A DNA stretch of 64,000 nt from contig KB722739.1 in the NCBI GenBank assembly GCA_000349905.1, forward strand, positions 230,615-294,614. The letters are read 5' to 3'. Below are positions 44,736-57,479 of the stretch, piece after piece. Position 1 is the first letter of the stretch; every line of letters starts with the position of its first letter. Under the pieces are notes generated by a model, which made no database searches, was not told where the DNA came from, and was given only the letters and a program-made list of their open reading frames with translations. A program made the translations under genes and the position numbers. The stretch is from Volvariella volvacea V23 (lineage: Eukaryota; Basidiomycota; Agaricomycetes; Agaricales; Pluteaceae).

Positions 44736-46146
44736 GATTGTAGATTTTTCAGAGAAAAAAGGTCGAATTAGAGGTAGGTGGAGGGGTAGGTGGGAGGCAA
44801 CAAAAGAATGTGGAGAGGGAGCTACTCGGAAGAGAAGACTTTGAAAGAGGGAGGCAAGTTGGAAAAAACTGGATTTTAGGTAAGGCGAGGGGCGACCAAG
44901 AACAACCGTGCGAAATTTGGGACGTCACTCCGGCCGGTCATGCCCGGTTCGCCGTAATTAATGCGCTCATTGTCCAGGGTGACCACCAAGTTGCCACCAG
45001 ACTGCAACGACGGCCTTCAAGTGCTCTGCTCTGACTGTGTGCTGTATCTGGGGCGCTCGTCGTCGTGCTCGCTCTGCGTCAGTGGCCCACCCGCGAATCG
45101 GTCTTCTTGTGGCTCTCGAGCTTGGCTCATTCGCGGCTTCGAAGCGAGTCCGAGTCTTCGCCAGCGTAAATGGCACCATCGGTATCCGAGCCCTGCTGTG
45201 CGCCCGACTGTCGCTGTTGCCTGCTGGCCGGCTTGGCGCGCTCTGCCAGCGACAGGAATGCCCTCTGCCCCTCAGTCAACTCGATTTTCCGGCACCGACT
45301 GCTGTCACCTCTAAAGCTTTGATTGCCTATTCCTGCTTCTGTCGCGAGACTTCTCTGGGAGATCCATTGTCACAGTGACGTCTTTGATTTGATTGTCTGA
45401 AATTTTGGTCGCAGCGTTTGGCCCTCGAAAGAACCAAATCTGGGGGCGACGATCCCTCCTTGCCACAGGGCCCCGTCTTTGGGTGCCCGATTGCTGTTTC
45501 CGTCTGCGAGGAGCTGAGCCGCGGATAGCTCATTGCACCACGCCTCTCGCAGTGCATGCACGTGCCTAATCAGGACTCGACCTGGACCGGTTTGACGTGA
45601 TGCTTCGATCGAAGAGGCCTGTACGTCTTGATGATGGCTTGTTTGGACAGCGTCATCGTCATCTTGTTCATCTTTTCTTGTTTAATTTACAAAATGAAAA
45701 AATGGCCATGGCGTCGTTCTTTCTTTGGGCCACGACCAGCTGTTCGTGCACATCAGGTTTCAGTTCATTTCGCAAAAATGGCAAAACACAAGGACGACGA
45801 AATGCGCATATAATCAGCTCTCTCGACTTTCGCCCCCAATCCTCTCTTGATCCTCTACTTCCACCATCGCCCAGTTCCAAGCACAGAATACATCCTCCTC
45901 CCCATCGACACCAACATCCTCCGTATTATTATCGCTATTCCTATTCATACGTACCCTGTACGCAAGTGTTACCAATTCCATCCAAGAACCCCCACTTCCA
46001 ATACCTTTGGCTTCGCCATACCAGCTTCTACACCTTAAAGTAACCGTCGCTATAGGTTCTAGTTTATACTCTCGCTATCCTCGAGCTCTTTAGCGACTTC
46101 CTTCGTCTCCCCAGCACCCTTGTTTTCTTAAATTCGCTCCGTAGCC
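44736..46146. promoter_or_regulatory. Divergent upstream region of the GPI protein and the RRM gene
   Basis: 1.4 kb with no supported gene. The last 250 bases before 46147 are rich in C and T, as is usual for fungal promoters and leaders. Open frames at 44961-45557 show no recognisable motif. Confidence 0.5.
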
Positions 46147-49100
46147 ATGTCCCCCTCCCCTCGTTCCTCGCCCAACCCAGCCTCAGCCTCAATTATTCCT
46201 AGTTCTCCCCAAGTCTCTTCCATCCCTCCCGATTCCGATAGCGCACCTCGTCCAGACCTCCAACCCACTCAGGCGAAAGAGGCAGCATCAGAGCCGCCCG
46301 CCCAAGCAGCAAACGTACAGACCGAAACGGCATCCTTACCCGATTCTTCTCCCGCCTTTTCTCCCACTTGTGCATCGTCCCCAGACTCTGGCTCTACCTC
46401 TCTATCTTCAGCTTCCAACTCGTCTTCAGCATCCTCGATCTCTTTCGTTCTGTCTGCACCTTCCTGGCCTAGCAAACTCGACGCATCGACTTCCCTTCGC
46501 TCTTCGTCTGCAGTTTCCGTCTCTCAGTCCTCTCCTGCCCCGTCCCCGTTGCCACATCAGAGACAAGATCAAACAATCACTAGCAATCTCTCGGTTTCGT
46601 TTTCAGACTTTCATTCTCCTCTTGCAAGTCCTATCAATAATACAAAATCAGATGCTCAACACGACACGTCCAGAGAGTTTGATCTCGAGCACGAACACAA
46701 GGGTTACGAACAACACTCACATGACGAAATTTACGGCATCGATGGTATTCTCTCTGCACTCTCGCTGGAGCGTTACCCGCATAACGTGGAAGGTACATAT
46801 CCTGTCTAGCATCCTTCTTTTCTCAGATTGAGTAGCGTTACTGATCGAATTTTATATAGCAGTAGTCCCGATAGAGCTCACGCAGACGTTAAATGCCACG
46901 CTATCCCCTCAAGAGCTTCTTGTCCATCAACAACGCCATCAACAGCATCCGCATGACGCTCGAGACGGTCAGTTACAACTGCCGTCCCCGGTACCGTCGT
47001 CACACCCCTCGTCCCAGTTGCTGTCTGCCGCCACTCAACAAACAATACTCTCATCGGAGATCGATTACGAATCCAACAATCATCAGCATGTTCAAGTCGC
47101 CCAGCAATACAATGACCGGAATCAGCTAGAAAGCTTCCATGCAAGCCAAACTGACGGACAGCAAGAATACTCTCCGGGAGAAGAGCTGCAAGGTCGGATT
47201 CACGTTGCTGATCCTAACCCTGCTTCCTCGGAGACTCCCATTGCCAGTGGCGTTGCTGTTGCAGGGCAAACAGGTTTAGACAAACCGTTCAAAACGCCCA
47301 ATGTGTATATCAATGGGCTGCCTCCTCATTTCCCTGAGGACCAGCTATATGCGCTTGCCGCGCCATTTGGTGATATTAGGAGTGTGAGGACGTTCACTCG
47401 ACACGTTAGGGACAGCGAGAGTGGCTATGGATTCGTCTTGTAAGCTTTTCTGCCTTATTTTGACTTGGCGGATCGACTAACTGGAGCATATATGCGCATA
47501 GATTCGAGACGGTGGACGCTGCAGAGCGGTGCATCACTTCGTTAAGGCGGTACCGAAACTTGCATCCTACATTCTCCAAGGTGATTCTCTCCTTTGTTGT
47601 TTGGGAGACATGCGCCCTTACATTCACACCACTTAGCAAATACATAAGATTCCCGGTACACCATACGCGCAAATACATCAGCATGAGGACGTGCCCGCCC
47701 CTCCGGTGTCATCGAGCTGGCAAAAGGATGGCCGAGAGAACGTAGAAGCTTCGTTTAAAGCTAAATTAGAGAGTCTTCACGACCCGACGAGCACGAATCT
47801 CTATATAGAAGGGTAAGCGCTCTTTTTAAGACTTTTCAAATGCTCCTGCGGTTGCTGAGTCCCCCTCGTTACAGCCTCCCTTTAACCATTGATGAACCGG
47901 TATGTGAGTTTTGAATGTGATGTAGTCTGTGGTCCTGAGTCACTACCCTTTATTATAGACTTTGGGTGCCTTGGTATCTCCACATCGAATCAATAGCAGT
48001 CGATTCTTCCAAACTAGACTTAGCAGTCCACCAAGAATTATCGCATTTGTCAGGTGAGCCAGTTATATGCGCGTTTTTCTTCCTGCAAAATGCGTTCCTG
48101 ACAATATATAACTCTGAATATAGGCTAGAAACCCGTGCGGCAGCTGAAGAAGTGATTGAGCGCCTGCACGGGCGCATGGTTAGGGGCTGGAACGACCCTG
48201 GGTGTCGCATCTCTGTTCGGTTCGCTGACACAAATGAGCAAAGGGAGTTGCGGGTACGTCGCATGCTTCGTGAAGGCGTCAGGGATTCTAACGCCATGAA
48301 ACTCTTCAGCGTGCGGAGAGAATGAGTCGAGAAGGCGATCAATCACCGGCCAGACTCACCTTGGCTCAGGCGGCGTTGCTAAACCTTCGTGGCCAAGACT
48401 TGAGGGTGAAGGATGTTTCAGCTCCTCTGAACCAGTACCCGTTGATTGGTCGGGGAAATCGCCAGCAAAGTGATGCTCGTCATGCAGGGAATCAGATCAA
48501 TCTGCAGTATCAAGACAACGACTTTATCGTTGATTATTCCCGAGCACCTACCCATCAGGGGATGGGAATTGGTCTGACGAGTTCTCAATTACGAAGCCAG
48601 ACCGCTACCAGGAGTCTTCCTTACTCGAATAGTTTCAACGAACCTATCACCCTTCCACCCCCGGCTTCTCAGGCTATGGACCCGGCGATGGCGGCCCTGC
48701 TTTCCACATTGCGTACCAATAGTTCACCCTTTAGAAACCAAACCCAACAATTTGCGCTCTCACCTTCAAGGTCCGATGAGCTGTATCATCAGCGTCAGGA
48801 AGCGGGCACAATAACGCTACCACCACCTAATTACGCGAGGAACTATATCGATCCTCACCAAGTACAACTTCCCCCGCCTGCTGGGTACTCTACGGCGGGT
48901 GAAGCTACTCGTCATGTGCAAGAGAGTGCCCAGTTAGATTACCAGCAACAGCAACAGAGGAAACGTCCAGTTTTGGACGTCCTGCGTAGGCGTGGAAGCC
49001 TTGCAGATGCTGCTGGGGCCAATATCTCGATCGGCCTCCGTGGACAGCGAGCCCAAGCCGCGACTATCCAAATACCTCAGCATGGGAACCAGCAAGTTCA

Positions 49101-50496
49101 ACAAGAATATCAGACCAGCCCAGGCGGTGTTGTCAAGAATCATCTCAATACCCCAATGACGGAGGCAGAGTTCCATGCGTCGGGTGGGAATAACGAGTTT
49201 ATCAACCACACGCAGGCTATGATAAACGAGCGAAGCCAGGCTGCGCAGTTTGGGAGTGGCGGGATGCAGAGTACGGTTGTAGCGAGTCCCAGTCATTCTC
49301 AATCCAACTTGAGGATATCGCGCGACTCTCAACTGGCTTGTGGGCAGGAGCAGCAAAGACAAGTGGCCGGGACTAGCCACCAGCAGCAGGGAATGCCATC
49401 GACTGCGGGCCAGTATACCCAACGATATCAAAACTCGCATTTGAGAAGTACGACTTTACCGACCAAGGTCTCTGCTGTGCAGAGTCAGTATCAGCACCCT
49501 AGACACGCTCAACATAGCAGCCTGAGCATTACAACTTCGACGCCTAGCATTAGTATGGCCATGGACTCTGGTCGCGGCGGCGGTGATGAACGAGGTGGCG
49601 ATTTAACGATGGGTGCGAGCTTCAATGGTACAGGAACGGAGTATGCCGAGCATAACCACTACCACCAAGCACATCACCAGCGCCAACAATCTCACTCGCA
49701 TCATCGTAACTCTAGTGGTCATCACCGCGATGAGCAGCGTCAGCACCAAACCCACGCCCGACATGGTAGTCACCCCCATGCGCAGCAACTTCGAGATGTT
49801 ACTCCACCCGCAATTAATGCCACCCGAAACGGTGTCAAAACCGGGGTAGGGGCAAACGCGCATGGGCATCCTAGTCAAAAAGCGCCAGTTAACGGTGGAG
49901 CTGGGGTTCGTCCTACCCCTGTTGGTAGCGCAAGCGGGAACAGTCCTCGTGATGGCGGCGCTTATGAAAACCCGGCACAGGTCCAGTTTGAACGTGCTAA
50001 CTATGCACGCCGAACGGGTGGTATCAGCACAGGAACCGCTGGTAGCGATAATACCCATCTGTACGACTCTGACGCCAACTCTTCATCACTCGTATCACCT
50101 GCACTCACTTATTCCTCTCAATCACCCTCGACTATGAGTCCTGCTACGCCTTTCTTTGGATCGTTTGCGAATCATGGAGATGGGTTTGCTAATACGGCGA
50201 CTGGGCATCATGGGATGTCGCCGCTTTCGCAGAATAGCATTACTATTATGAGTTCGCCGCGAGTGGATTCGGGTTCGGGTGTGCCTTCTATGGCGGTTAT
50301 CGGTCATGGAGGTGGGATGCAGAAGAACCCGGCCGGTGGTGGGACCCCACAGGTAGGATCAACGGGCGTTGGCATTGGGAAAGGTCAACAAATGCAGGCA
50401 GTGATTGGCGCAGGCGTAGGTGTTCGTGGTCATACGACGAGCCCGTCTGTCTCTGGACCTACAGGTGGTGGTGATGCTACTGCTGGAGGTAATTAG
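46147..50496 (+). CDS. RBMS/MSSP-like RNA-binding protein with two RRMs and long Gln-rich tail
   Basis: Eight exons, 46147..46792, 46863..47439, 47502..47580, 47637..47812, 47875..47899, 47959..48053, 48124..48253 and 48310..50496, give about 1304 residues. A Ser/Pro-rich N-terminus of about 380 residues is followed by RRM1 (NVYINGLPPHFPEDQLYALA, with RNP1-like GYGFVLFET) and RRM2 (NLYIEGLPLTIDEPTLGALV, ending RISVRFAD). The paired RRMs and the FAD(T)xEQR ending resemble the RBMS/MSSP family of single-stranded nucleic-acid-binding proteins. The last 730 residues are low-complexity (Gln, Ser, His, Gly), typical of mRNA-regulating proteins that form granules (inference). The second exon has a TAGCAG tandem acceptor, so one residue may be optional. 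Confidence 0.87.
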
Positions 50497-50994
50497 TTGG
50501 CCTAGTTCGTGTGTCGCCCTTTGCCTTATATTGGATCCTCTTTCCCCTTTTATTCATTCTATTCACACGTACCATACAAGTCACCCTACCCACTCGCCAG
50601 CCCCCTTTAGTGGCCATACCAAATAAGTCAAGTTTACTATTGTTGTCACAATGTTGTTCAGTGTATGTTGTATGTTTGAACATGGTGCGATATTATGTCC
50701 AGCATTAGATTGTTAATCACGATTCTGGACAAGGGAAAGACGCACATCTTGGGGTAATGATGCTTTGAAAAATCAGTAGTGATGCAAATAAAGGTCAACA
50801 CCACCCAGCCGCAACGCTCACCAAGTTGGAAAGGCCTTGAAAACTCATTAGAGCTGAAAAGGTGAGTATATGCGCGTTTTTATGAGGAATTCAGCTTGGC
50901 ATGTTTACCCCAACATTATTTGATAGCTAATACGACCTATCTGTGGTGATTCTTCTTTTTGACGTCGACCAATTCATAGAGGGATCGGACGCTG
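50497..50994. other. Intergenic region
   Basis: 498 bases between the RRM gene and the broken AAA-like gene. Nothing but presumed 3' and upstream sequence is visible. Confidence 0.5.
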
Positions 50995-53552
50995 ATGGCA
51001 GCAAGCCCCGGGCCACCGACATTTTTTCGACATATCGAGGGCAATGTATATGTGACTAGGAGCGATTTGGAAGAATATCCAACCGTGATAGCTGATGTGG
51101 GTGCGCTTGACTTTGTCGCACTGGCCTAAGTGCTTAGACGTTTTTCTTCGTTTAGATGCTGAATTCTGAAAGCCCGTACTACTCGCTTGGAAAGGTGCTC
51201 GGGATTCACGACCACCCGTTTATCGACACAACCGACTTTATATATACTATCGAGGAGAAATTCAAAGCCGATCAATATGTGATTTTGATACGTGGACCTC
51301 CCGGTTCCGGAGATACTTTTCCTGCGCACTTCTATCTGCCTACCACGATGTGTGCTTTGAGTCGGACACCCGGGGTGCATTTATGGATCAATTGAAGGTC
51401 AAGACGAAACGCAATCACAGACACCCGGGAAAGTACCTATGCCTTTCTTTGGACTTGGACAAACTCAACATCTACACGAAGGATCAAAACCAGTTCATTC
51501 AATCAATTAGCAAGATGTTGAACGAGGCCCTGAATTACTTCCTTAAGCGCTATAGAACAGAAGCTCATATCAGTGCTGCACAAGAGGAAGAGCTGATAGA
51601 CAAGGAACATGGGTGGGTCGCGTTGGATAGGGTTATGGTGAGATAGTTGGTTGCTACGAGGCTTTTCTAATCTCTTTTTCTGTAGAGATTCATCCAGAGA
51701 GAAAGGGGAGAATTCCACGTGTTTCTTTCCATCCTTCATTACGACGCCGCCTTCAATTATCACTTATTCGCGCACATTTTGGGAGAGTTTGATCAAATCG
51801 ACGCCTTCACCACCATGCAAGATAGCCACATCTCCGTACCCATCAATACCCTGTATAGCTGCGGCGCAATTAAGAGGGTGGCAGCAAGCGGACAATTTTA
51901 GGTACTGCAGCGCTCACTGACCAGTCTGCGTCCTATGTACGACGTGTCGGCTAGCATGGATATACTGGAGTTTCAGGGTACCTCTTATCAGGACGCGGCC
52001 ATCATACAATCACTACGTAATCTTAATCTCCCATCACTCAATGTAATCCAGCAATCAATTGGCAACTTCAACTGGACGTACTCAGGTCCTAGCTCCTATC
52101 CTACGAATTCCATTACCATTTCGAAGCTTAAGGAGCCAAGAATTCACCCTAGAGCGCTTCTTATGTTGCTTTCCCGTGTCAGCGAACAACCAGGCTCCAT
52201 TACGACCCCGGATTCGTTAGCCCAATGGACTGTAAATAGGGATGGCATACCGTTAATGGCACGCAATTTACGGTGGCATACGTTCTTTTTTAAAGCTCTA
52301 ACGACCATAATGGATGTCATTCACGCTTACAGACCTGACTCTTCCCAAGCACTTCTGCCATCAAATGTCGGTAACAAGGAATACCTTGGCACAACTTCCC
52401 TGTCGTATAGAGAGATTTTAGAGAGGCCACAAATTCAGCGTGTGATGACTCTCCTACTTCAGGTCGGCGTTCTTTCGAGCAGAGTTGAAGGAGAAATGGA
52501 TGGTCCAATCCGATTTTCCTATCGTTCTACCAATCAACTCTTCAGTAGATTCGTAAGTTAGAACTCGCGTTCTCTCTCGTTCGATTAACTAAATCTCGTC
52601 TTTCAGCTTTTCAAAAAGTTTCAAAAACTAGTAAGCGCAAGTGTTTCTTTCCCATAGCGCCAGCACTGAACACAATGTACCCAGAGCTCTCAGGCTCGCC
52701 TACGTGGCTTAGGACAAGAGTGTACAAAAATACCCTACAAACCGAAATGCGTTCGTTCATTATCCATATTTTACTCGGAAACTAAGCTTCGAGAGTTTCT
52801 TTTCGAGGACAGCCTTCAAGCGTCAATCACCCAATTATTAATCGAGGCACTCCACTCCCCAGCCCCGCAGGGGATCATTGTGTTCCGCGAGATAAGGATT
52901 TCTCCAACTGGCATAGGCGGCGATAAGGATCAATTTGTTGACATCTTGGTTGTCCGGGCTGATTTGGGAGCTTCACATTTATGAACTAAAATGCGTCTCT
53001 CTCCCTAATTTACTCTGGATGTATAATTGGAGACAGAGGAACTTTGGGGTTAGTATGGGCATCATCCTTGCATGGCTCAGAGGAAAACTGATTAACCTTA
53101 TTGCAGTACCTGCTGTGTCTGAACAAGGTCAACACCAGCTCAGAATAACACCTGACGAATTAAACAGAGCCCATCGATCCTTGCGCCTCGAGGAACTGAA
53201 ATGGTACCGTGATTTATTTGCAAGCACGGATATACCGGGACAGCCACTACCGAAGAACACACCTCCCTCCACTGTGCACACACCGCGATATGCTAACATC
53301 AGACTTACCATTAATAAGCGCCCGGACATCACAATCACCACCCTCGATCAAGTTTGCATTACAGCTAGGAATCAAGTCAACAGATATGTTCAGCGTGTTT
53401 CCGCTATATTACCACCTGCGCACCAATTGTTCGTAATAGGCAGGAGAGAAGATGGTGATCGGCTTGAATTGTGTTGTCGCTATGATGAAAACCATCCGAG
53501 GTTACAGTTACAGGGTGGACGATCATTTATGCCGGAGGTCGGTTTATTGTAA
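50995..53552 (+). pseudogene. AAA-ATPase-like/PD-(D/E)XK nuclease-like fusion, broken
   Basis: Short exons and several frames together describe one protein. It starts MAASPGPPTFFRHIEG, then GIHDHPFIDTTDFIYTIEEK and RGPPGSG, a P-loop as in AAA-ATPase-like proteins (Pfam PF09820, from memory). The Walker Lys is replaced by Asp (51312-51314). The frame shifts at about 51318-51335 before YHDVCFESDTRGAFMDQLK. A TAG at 51899-51901 cuts the frame between AIKRVAASGQF and VLQRSLTSLRPMYDVSASMD. Near the end, VDILVV and WELHIYELKC, the D and ExK of a PD-(D/E)XK nuclease-like fold, lie in different frames (about 52945-52980). Four faults make it a pseudogene. It is convergent with an intact relative. Confidence 0.78.
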
Positions 53553-53898
53553 ACAAGGGCCCGATGACGGAGTGTGGTTGTAGCATTCGGGTTCAAGTAA
53601 TACATTAATCACCTCTCAGCCTATATGGTAGCATTCGTATTGCAGGCTACGTAGTTAAATAATTGCAGAACGTTCATGTTAGCTAGTGCTGGAGCAAAGG
53701 CAAACTAGAAGGCGCTCAAGGACAGAGCGGGCAACGAAAGACAATTGATTAGGTACTAGAAAACACGCATATCGAAGGCAAAGACAGAGAGACAAGCTAA
53801 CGACAGTCTGATTTGTTGTTGGATCTGGAAACTTCTAGCACCGGCATTTCCTGAGGCAAAATCCGCTTCCCTGGACAGGAGATCCTAAATTCCAATGT
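53553..53898. other. Convergent spacer
   Basis: 346 bases between the 3' ends of the broken and the intact AAA-like genes. No feature is seen. Confidence 0.5.
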
Positions 53899-55370
53899 CT
53901 AACCCGATTTAACATTCTTGCCCCCCTTCGACGCCTTCCTTGACCTCTTCTTCCTGGCTTGTATTTCCTTACGTGCTCTGAAAACAATCGATGGGGTGGT
54001 ACAATGCCAGTGGGTGTAGTCCTCCTGCTCCAAGGCACTTTCAGGTAGACCTAAAGCCTCAGGGCTAAGACCCTCAAATATCGCCATGATATCTTCTCGC
54101 GTCCAACCAGGAGCCGGAACCAACCCATCGCAACATGGCCGAAGATCTGCGTTTGGGTCTTGTTCGAGTTCTTTGTCGCCGGATTTACGACGGCGAAGGA
54201 CAGCGAATACTCGTTCGGTAGAGTACGTGATTAGTTCGGGATGAGTTCGTATGTACCGTTGAGGCTTGCAATGATCTTGAATATTCTTGTATAACCTCCT
54301 TGGCGATGAATGCAGATATGCATCTGCTAGCGCCGTTACATCGTCCCGTGACAATCCAATCGTATATTCAGTTCCATGAATCCAAGTTATGTCTGCCGCT
54401 CCCGGGGGATGCCATGGTTCGGTTTCCCATATGGGTAGAGAAGGATTAGTCGACCATTCGCTGGGAAATAACGGGTCTTCGCCTACAACCAGCCCATAAT
54501 CAACCACGCCATGCACATTGCAGCTGATCTCTTCAAAGAATCCCCTGCAAATATAGTATTGGACCGCATGCATTTCCGAGCGGTCATTGCCGTCTTTGAG
54601 CGGGGCAGTATAATTGTCGACACCAAGAAACACTCTGCGCTTGATTTCTCTAACAAGACGCTTTTTCAGGAATGGGTCAAAATGAGTAGAAGTATCGTGG
54701 CATGTCATCTCTCAGTTACCATGGCTTTGGTGATGGGATTGTTGTGTTCGAGTACTTCATTGATCGTATCTTCATCAACTTTTAACTCGTGCTTGTATTT
54801 ATGCAGAAATTCACGTAACCGTGTCACGACATATTCGCGAAGCGACTTCTGAATATCCTTTGGATCAACCTCGGTGAGGTCGAACGTCAACACAAGACGT
54901 TGATTAGGTTGCAGACAATGGGACCAATCCTGCGTGCCGAGGTTGCGCCCGATGAGTGTATCACCAAACAGTTGTTCGTAGTCCGCTGATCCATGGATAT
55001 CATGATACCTGATCAGCATGTCGAGCATCGTGGTCTTTCCGAACCCAGCAGGGCGACGGAGAAGCGGCATCCCACCGCGAATTCGGGCGATGGCTGGAGT
55101 CTTGTCAACGAATAGTGTCCCAGGTATGGTGCGCAAGTCCTTAAAACTCGTAGAGTTGGGAATGCATCCCTATTGAAGCAATATTTAGCTTTCAATGCAA
55201 CGCAGGGTCGAGTGTTGTGTACAAACCTGTGTAGAACCAGTCCCATGGGGAATCAAGATCTTGGTGGGGAAATCGGGTAAAATTTGTCGTGAGCGCCACT
55301 TAAGCTCCTCTCCTCTCGGCGTTAGATATCCACTCTCGTTCTCCTTCGAACTACTTTGCTTGTCCGTCAT
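53899..55370 (-). CDS. AAA-ATPase-like P-loop protein
   Basis: Minus-strand exons 55370..55227, 55169..54720 and 54660..53899 join in phase to 451 residues. TLFVDKTPAI followed by RRPAGFGKTTMLDML (about residues 86-100) gives a Walker A in the setting of the fungal AAA-ATPase-like family. LVLTFDLTEVD is the next strand. After the P-loop region come FLGVDNYTAP and GFFEEIS, then VVDYGLVVGEDPLF. The C-terminal 200 residues are not recognised and end in a basic, NLS-like stretch (RARKEIQARKKRSRKASKGG). No nuclease-like tail is present, unlike the broken relative facing it. The cellular role is unknown. The family is often expanded and variable in agaricomycetes. Confidence 0.78.
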
Positions 55371-56400
55371 AATTAGAGTGTTTGATAGTGAGGGTTGATG
55401 GTGGAGGAGAACCTTGTTTTAGTCATGCCATCGCGTGACAACCCAGCAGGTGCTAATAGATACAAGTCCCAAGCCCCTATGGGTTTCGATCAACAAAGAT
55501 CAACAAAGAGGAACTTAGACAACACCGAGGGGAATCTCGAGAGGGGATAACTATGGAGAGAAGAAAGGTTGAGAGAGCACCAATTAATGGTTGTATACTG
55601 GGATGGAAATGAATTCTTGATTCATGGTAATGTAGGCATATCCTGTATGTCTGACATTGTAGCTTAGTGTTACCGCGGCTGTGGCTAAAGCCAATCAGCC
55701 AGCCACAGTAACAACATTTATGATTGCTTATTATGATTGTATTCATTTTGTTAGAATTGCATTTATTTTGTTATGATTGTATCCCAGTATATAATTTAAT
55801 AAATGACTTATTAGATAATATATATAGATCCTATTTAATATTGCTATAATATTATATTATTTGAAGCCAAAATAATATACATATTTTCTAAAGCAGAAAC
55901 ATGTCCAGAGTCTTACCATTAAGTTGAAATACCTTTTGGCATATGATAAAAACTAATTAAAGCACCAACAGAGTGTCACAGTGCCAAGAAAATGGTTAGT
56001 CATTAAAAAAGCACCCTCAAGAGGATGCTATCAAAATTTTTCTAAGTCCAAGATTTCTTGGAGGTGTCTAGCCCTAAAATATAGGCTATATTTACCTTCT
56101 AAGCTAAATAGCTACAGATTGGTATGGCACAGTGGTAGTGCATGTGCCTATCAATGCCCCTCTTGACCAAGGTTATGAGTTCAATTCTAGCTGGGTGCAG
56201 AGAATTCTCTGCAGAGATTTCCGAGGTGCTGAGGTGCCGAGTCTGTGTGATGAGCATGTGTGATATATTTATTCCAGTTGCCTTATACAGTTAATTATTA
56301 TTATGGTTTGTTATAAAACAACGATTATATACCTTAGTACGGCGTTGTAATCAATCTAGCTCAGGCTAGGGCATTACAATCGGGTTACAACCACCTGCGC
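55371..56400. repeat. AT-rich island with repeated-element remnants
   Basis: From about 55680 to 56350 the sequence is strikingly AT-rich compared with the rest of the window, with TTATGATTGTAT-type repeats at about 55728-55785 and runs of TAATAT at 55815-55885. No open frame of note exists. The composition and the SINE-like unit at its end suggest inserted, decayed repetitive DNA. Confidence 0.55.
56110..56230 (+). mobile_element. tRNA-derived SINE-like unit
   Basis: TGGCACAGTGG at 56125-56135 matches a Pol III A box (TGGCnnAGTGG) and AGTTCAATTCT at 56178-56188 a B box (GGTTCGAnTCC), about 45 bases apart as in a tRNA. The flanks do not fold into a complete acceptor stem. A tRNA-unrelated body follows, with short A/T-rich sequence at 56260-56300. 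This fits a tRNA-derived SINE rather than a functional tRNA gene. Confidence 0.55.
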
Positions 56401-57479
56401 AGTTCACCAATGCCCAAACTTGCAGTCTTTGCCACAATTACACACTACTGCACGCGCTGCTAACAGTCCGAGTTGTCGCTCGATTTGACACTGCTAGTGG
56501 AGATCAAGCAAGTAATAGGGGAGGTTCGAATGTGCTTCCTAGCGCTTCCTCCTGGATGAATACCTAACTGACCCAATTTTCAGGCCCCTCGACTTGTGAC
56601 GATCTTAACGCGCATACATTCGGCGGTTTGTAGGTAGATGATGCAAGGTGACCCGGCTGCGTCGACATTTGCGCAATCAAAGAGGACCGGGGTATATAGC
56701 TATTAGCTGTGCTCCGACGTGCACTGGTGAGTGCTCAATTACGCGCCTTCTAGTCCCACTAGCATTGACCGCCACAATGTGCCAAGCCCACCCGACGCCG
56801 CCTGTTCAAATATACCTTGGATGCCGATACTTGGTTGCGTTAGTGTGATGTGGGTGTCGTTCGACAGGGCCATGGATGACGAAACGCTCTCGCGACGATC
56901 ACGGGGGATGTGCCATTGGCAGGGCATGAGGACGTCGAGGACCGCTCTATGGCCAAGCGCTAAAGCTGGTGCAAGCGCCAACGTTGCGGCTGGCAAACAG
57001 ACTTGGCGCATGTTGCTTATCCGAGGGGTGCGCATCATGATGACCCGATCGCGATGGTCATGAGGTCAAAGCTCGAGCCTTTGTTGTTGTCTCCTTCAAA
57101 TGTACTGCAATGGAGAACAAGGACGCCCAACTTCGGAGTGAGCTGTACTCAACCAATCATAAAAGGAATGCGCAAAGGCTGAGCTACGGGCATTTACTGT
57201 GTGATGGTGAGAGTGGTGTGACCTCCATGGATGTGATACATTGATGCACAGATAGGTGAAGGTTTGACCCCAATGAACCTTTCGCTTCCCCTCCCGCGCT
57301 AAGCTTGATACCTCTCGAGCTTCTCGCAAAGCTTGCTGTGGTATGTGCTTCGTGTTAATGTAAGAGTAATTGTTTTGTCTTAACCTGGAGCTATCAAATG
57401 ACACGATAGCAGCTTCTGCATCCACACCGTTACAGCAAGACCAACGCATTTCACCAGCATCATCCTCATCGCTCAAACA
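56401..57479. other. Gene-poor stretch
   Basis: About 1.1 kb with short open frames on both strands, none with a recognisable motif or consistent exon structure. Confidence 0.4.

Noticed and set aside
48934..49440. 168-residue minus-strand open frame within the RRM gene
   Set aside because: It is antisense to the long Gln-rich exon, which is in phase with seven upstream exons.
56120..56195. Functional tRNA gene
   Set aside because: A and B boxes are present, but a complete acceptor stem and anticodon arm are not visible. A SINE-like origin fits better.
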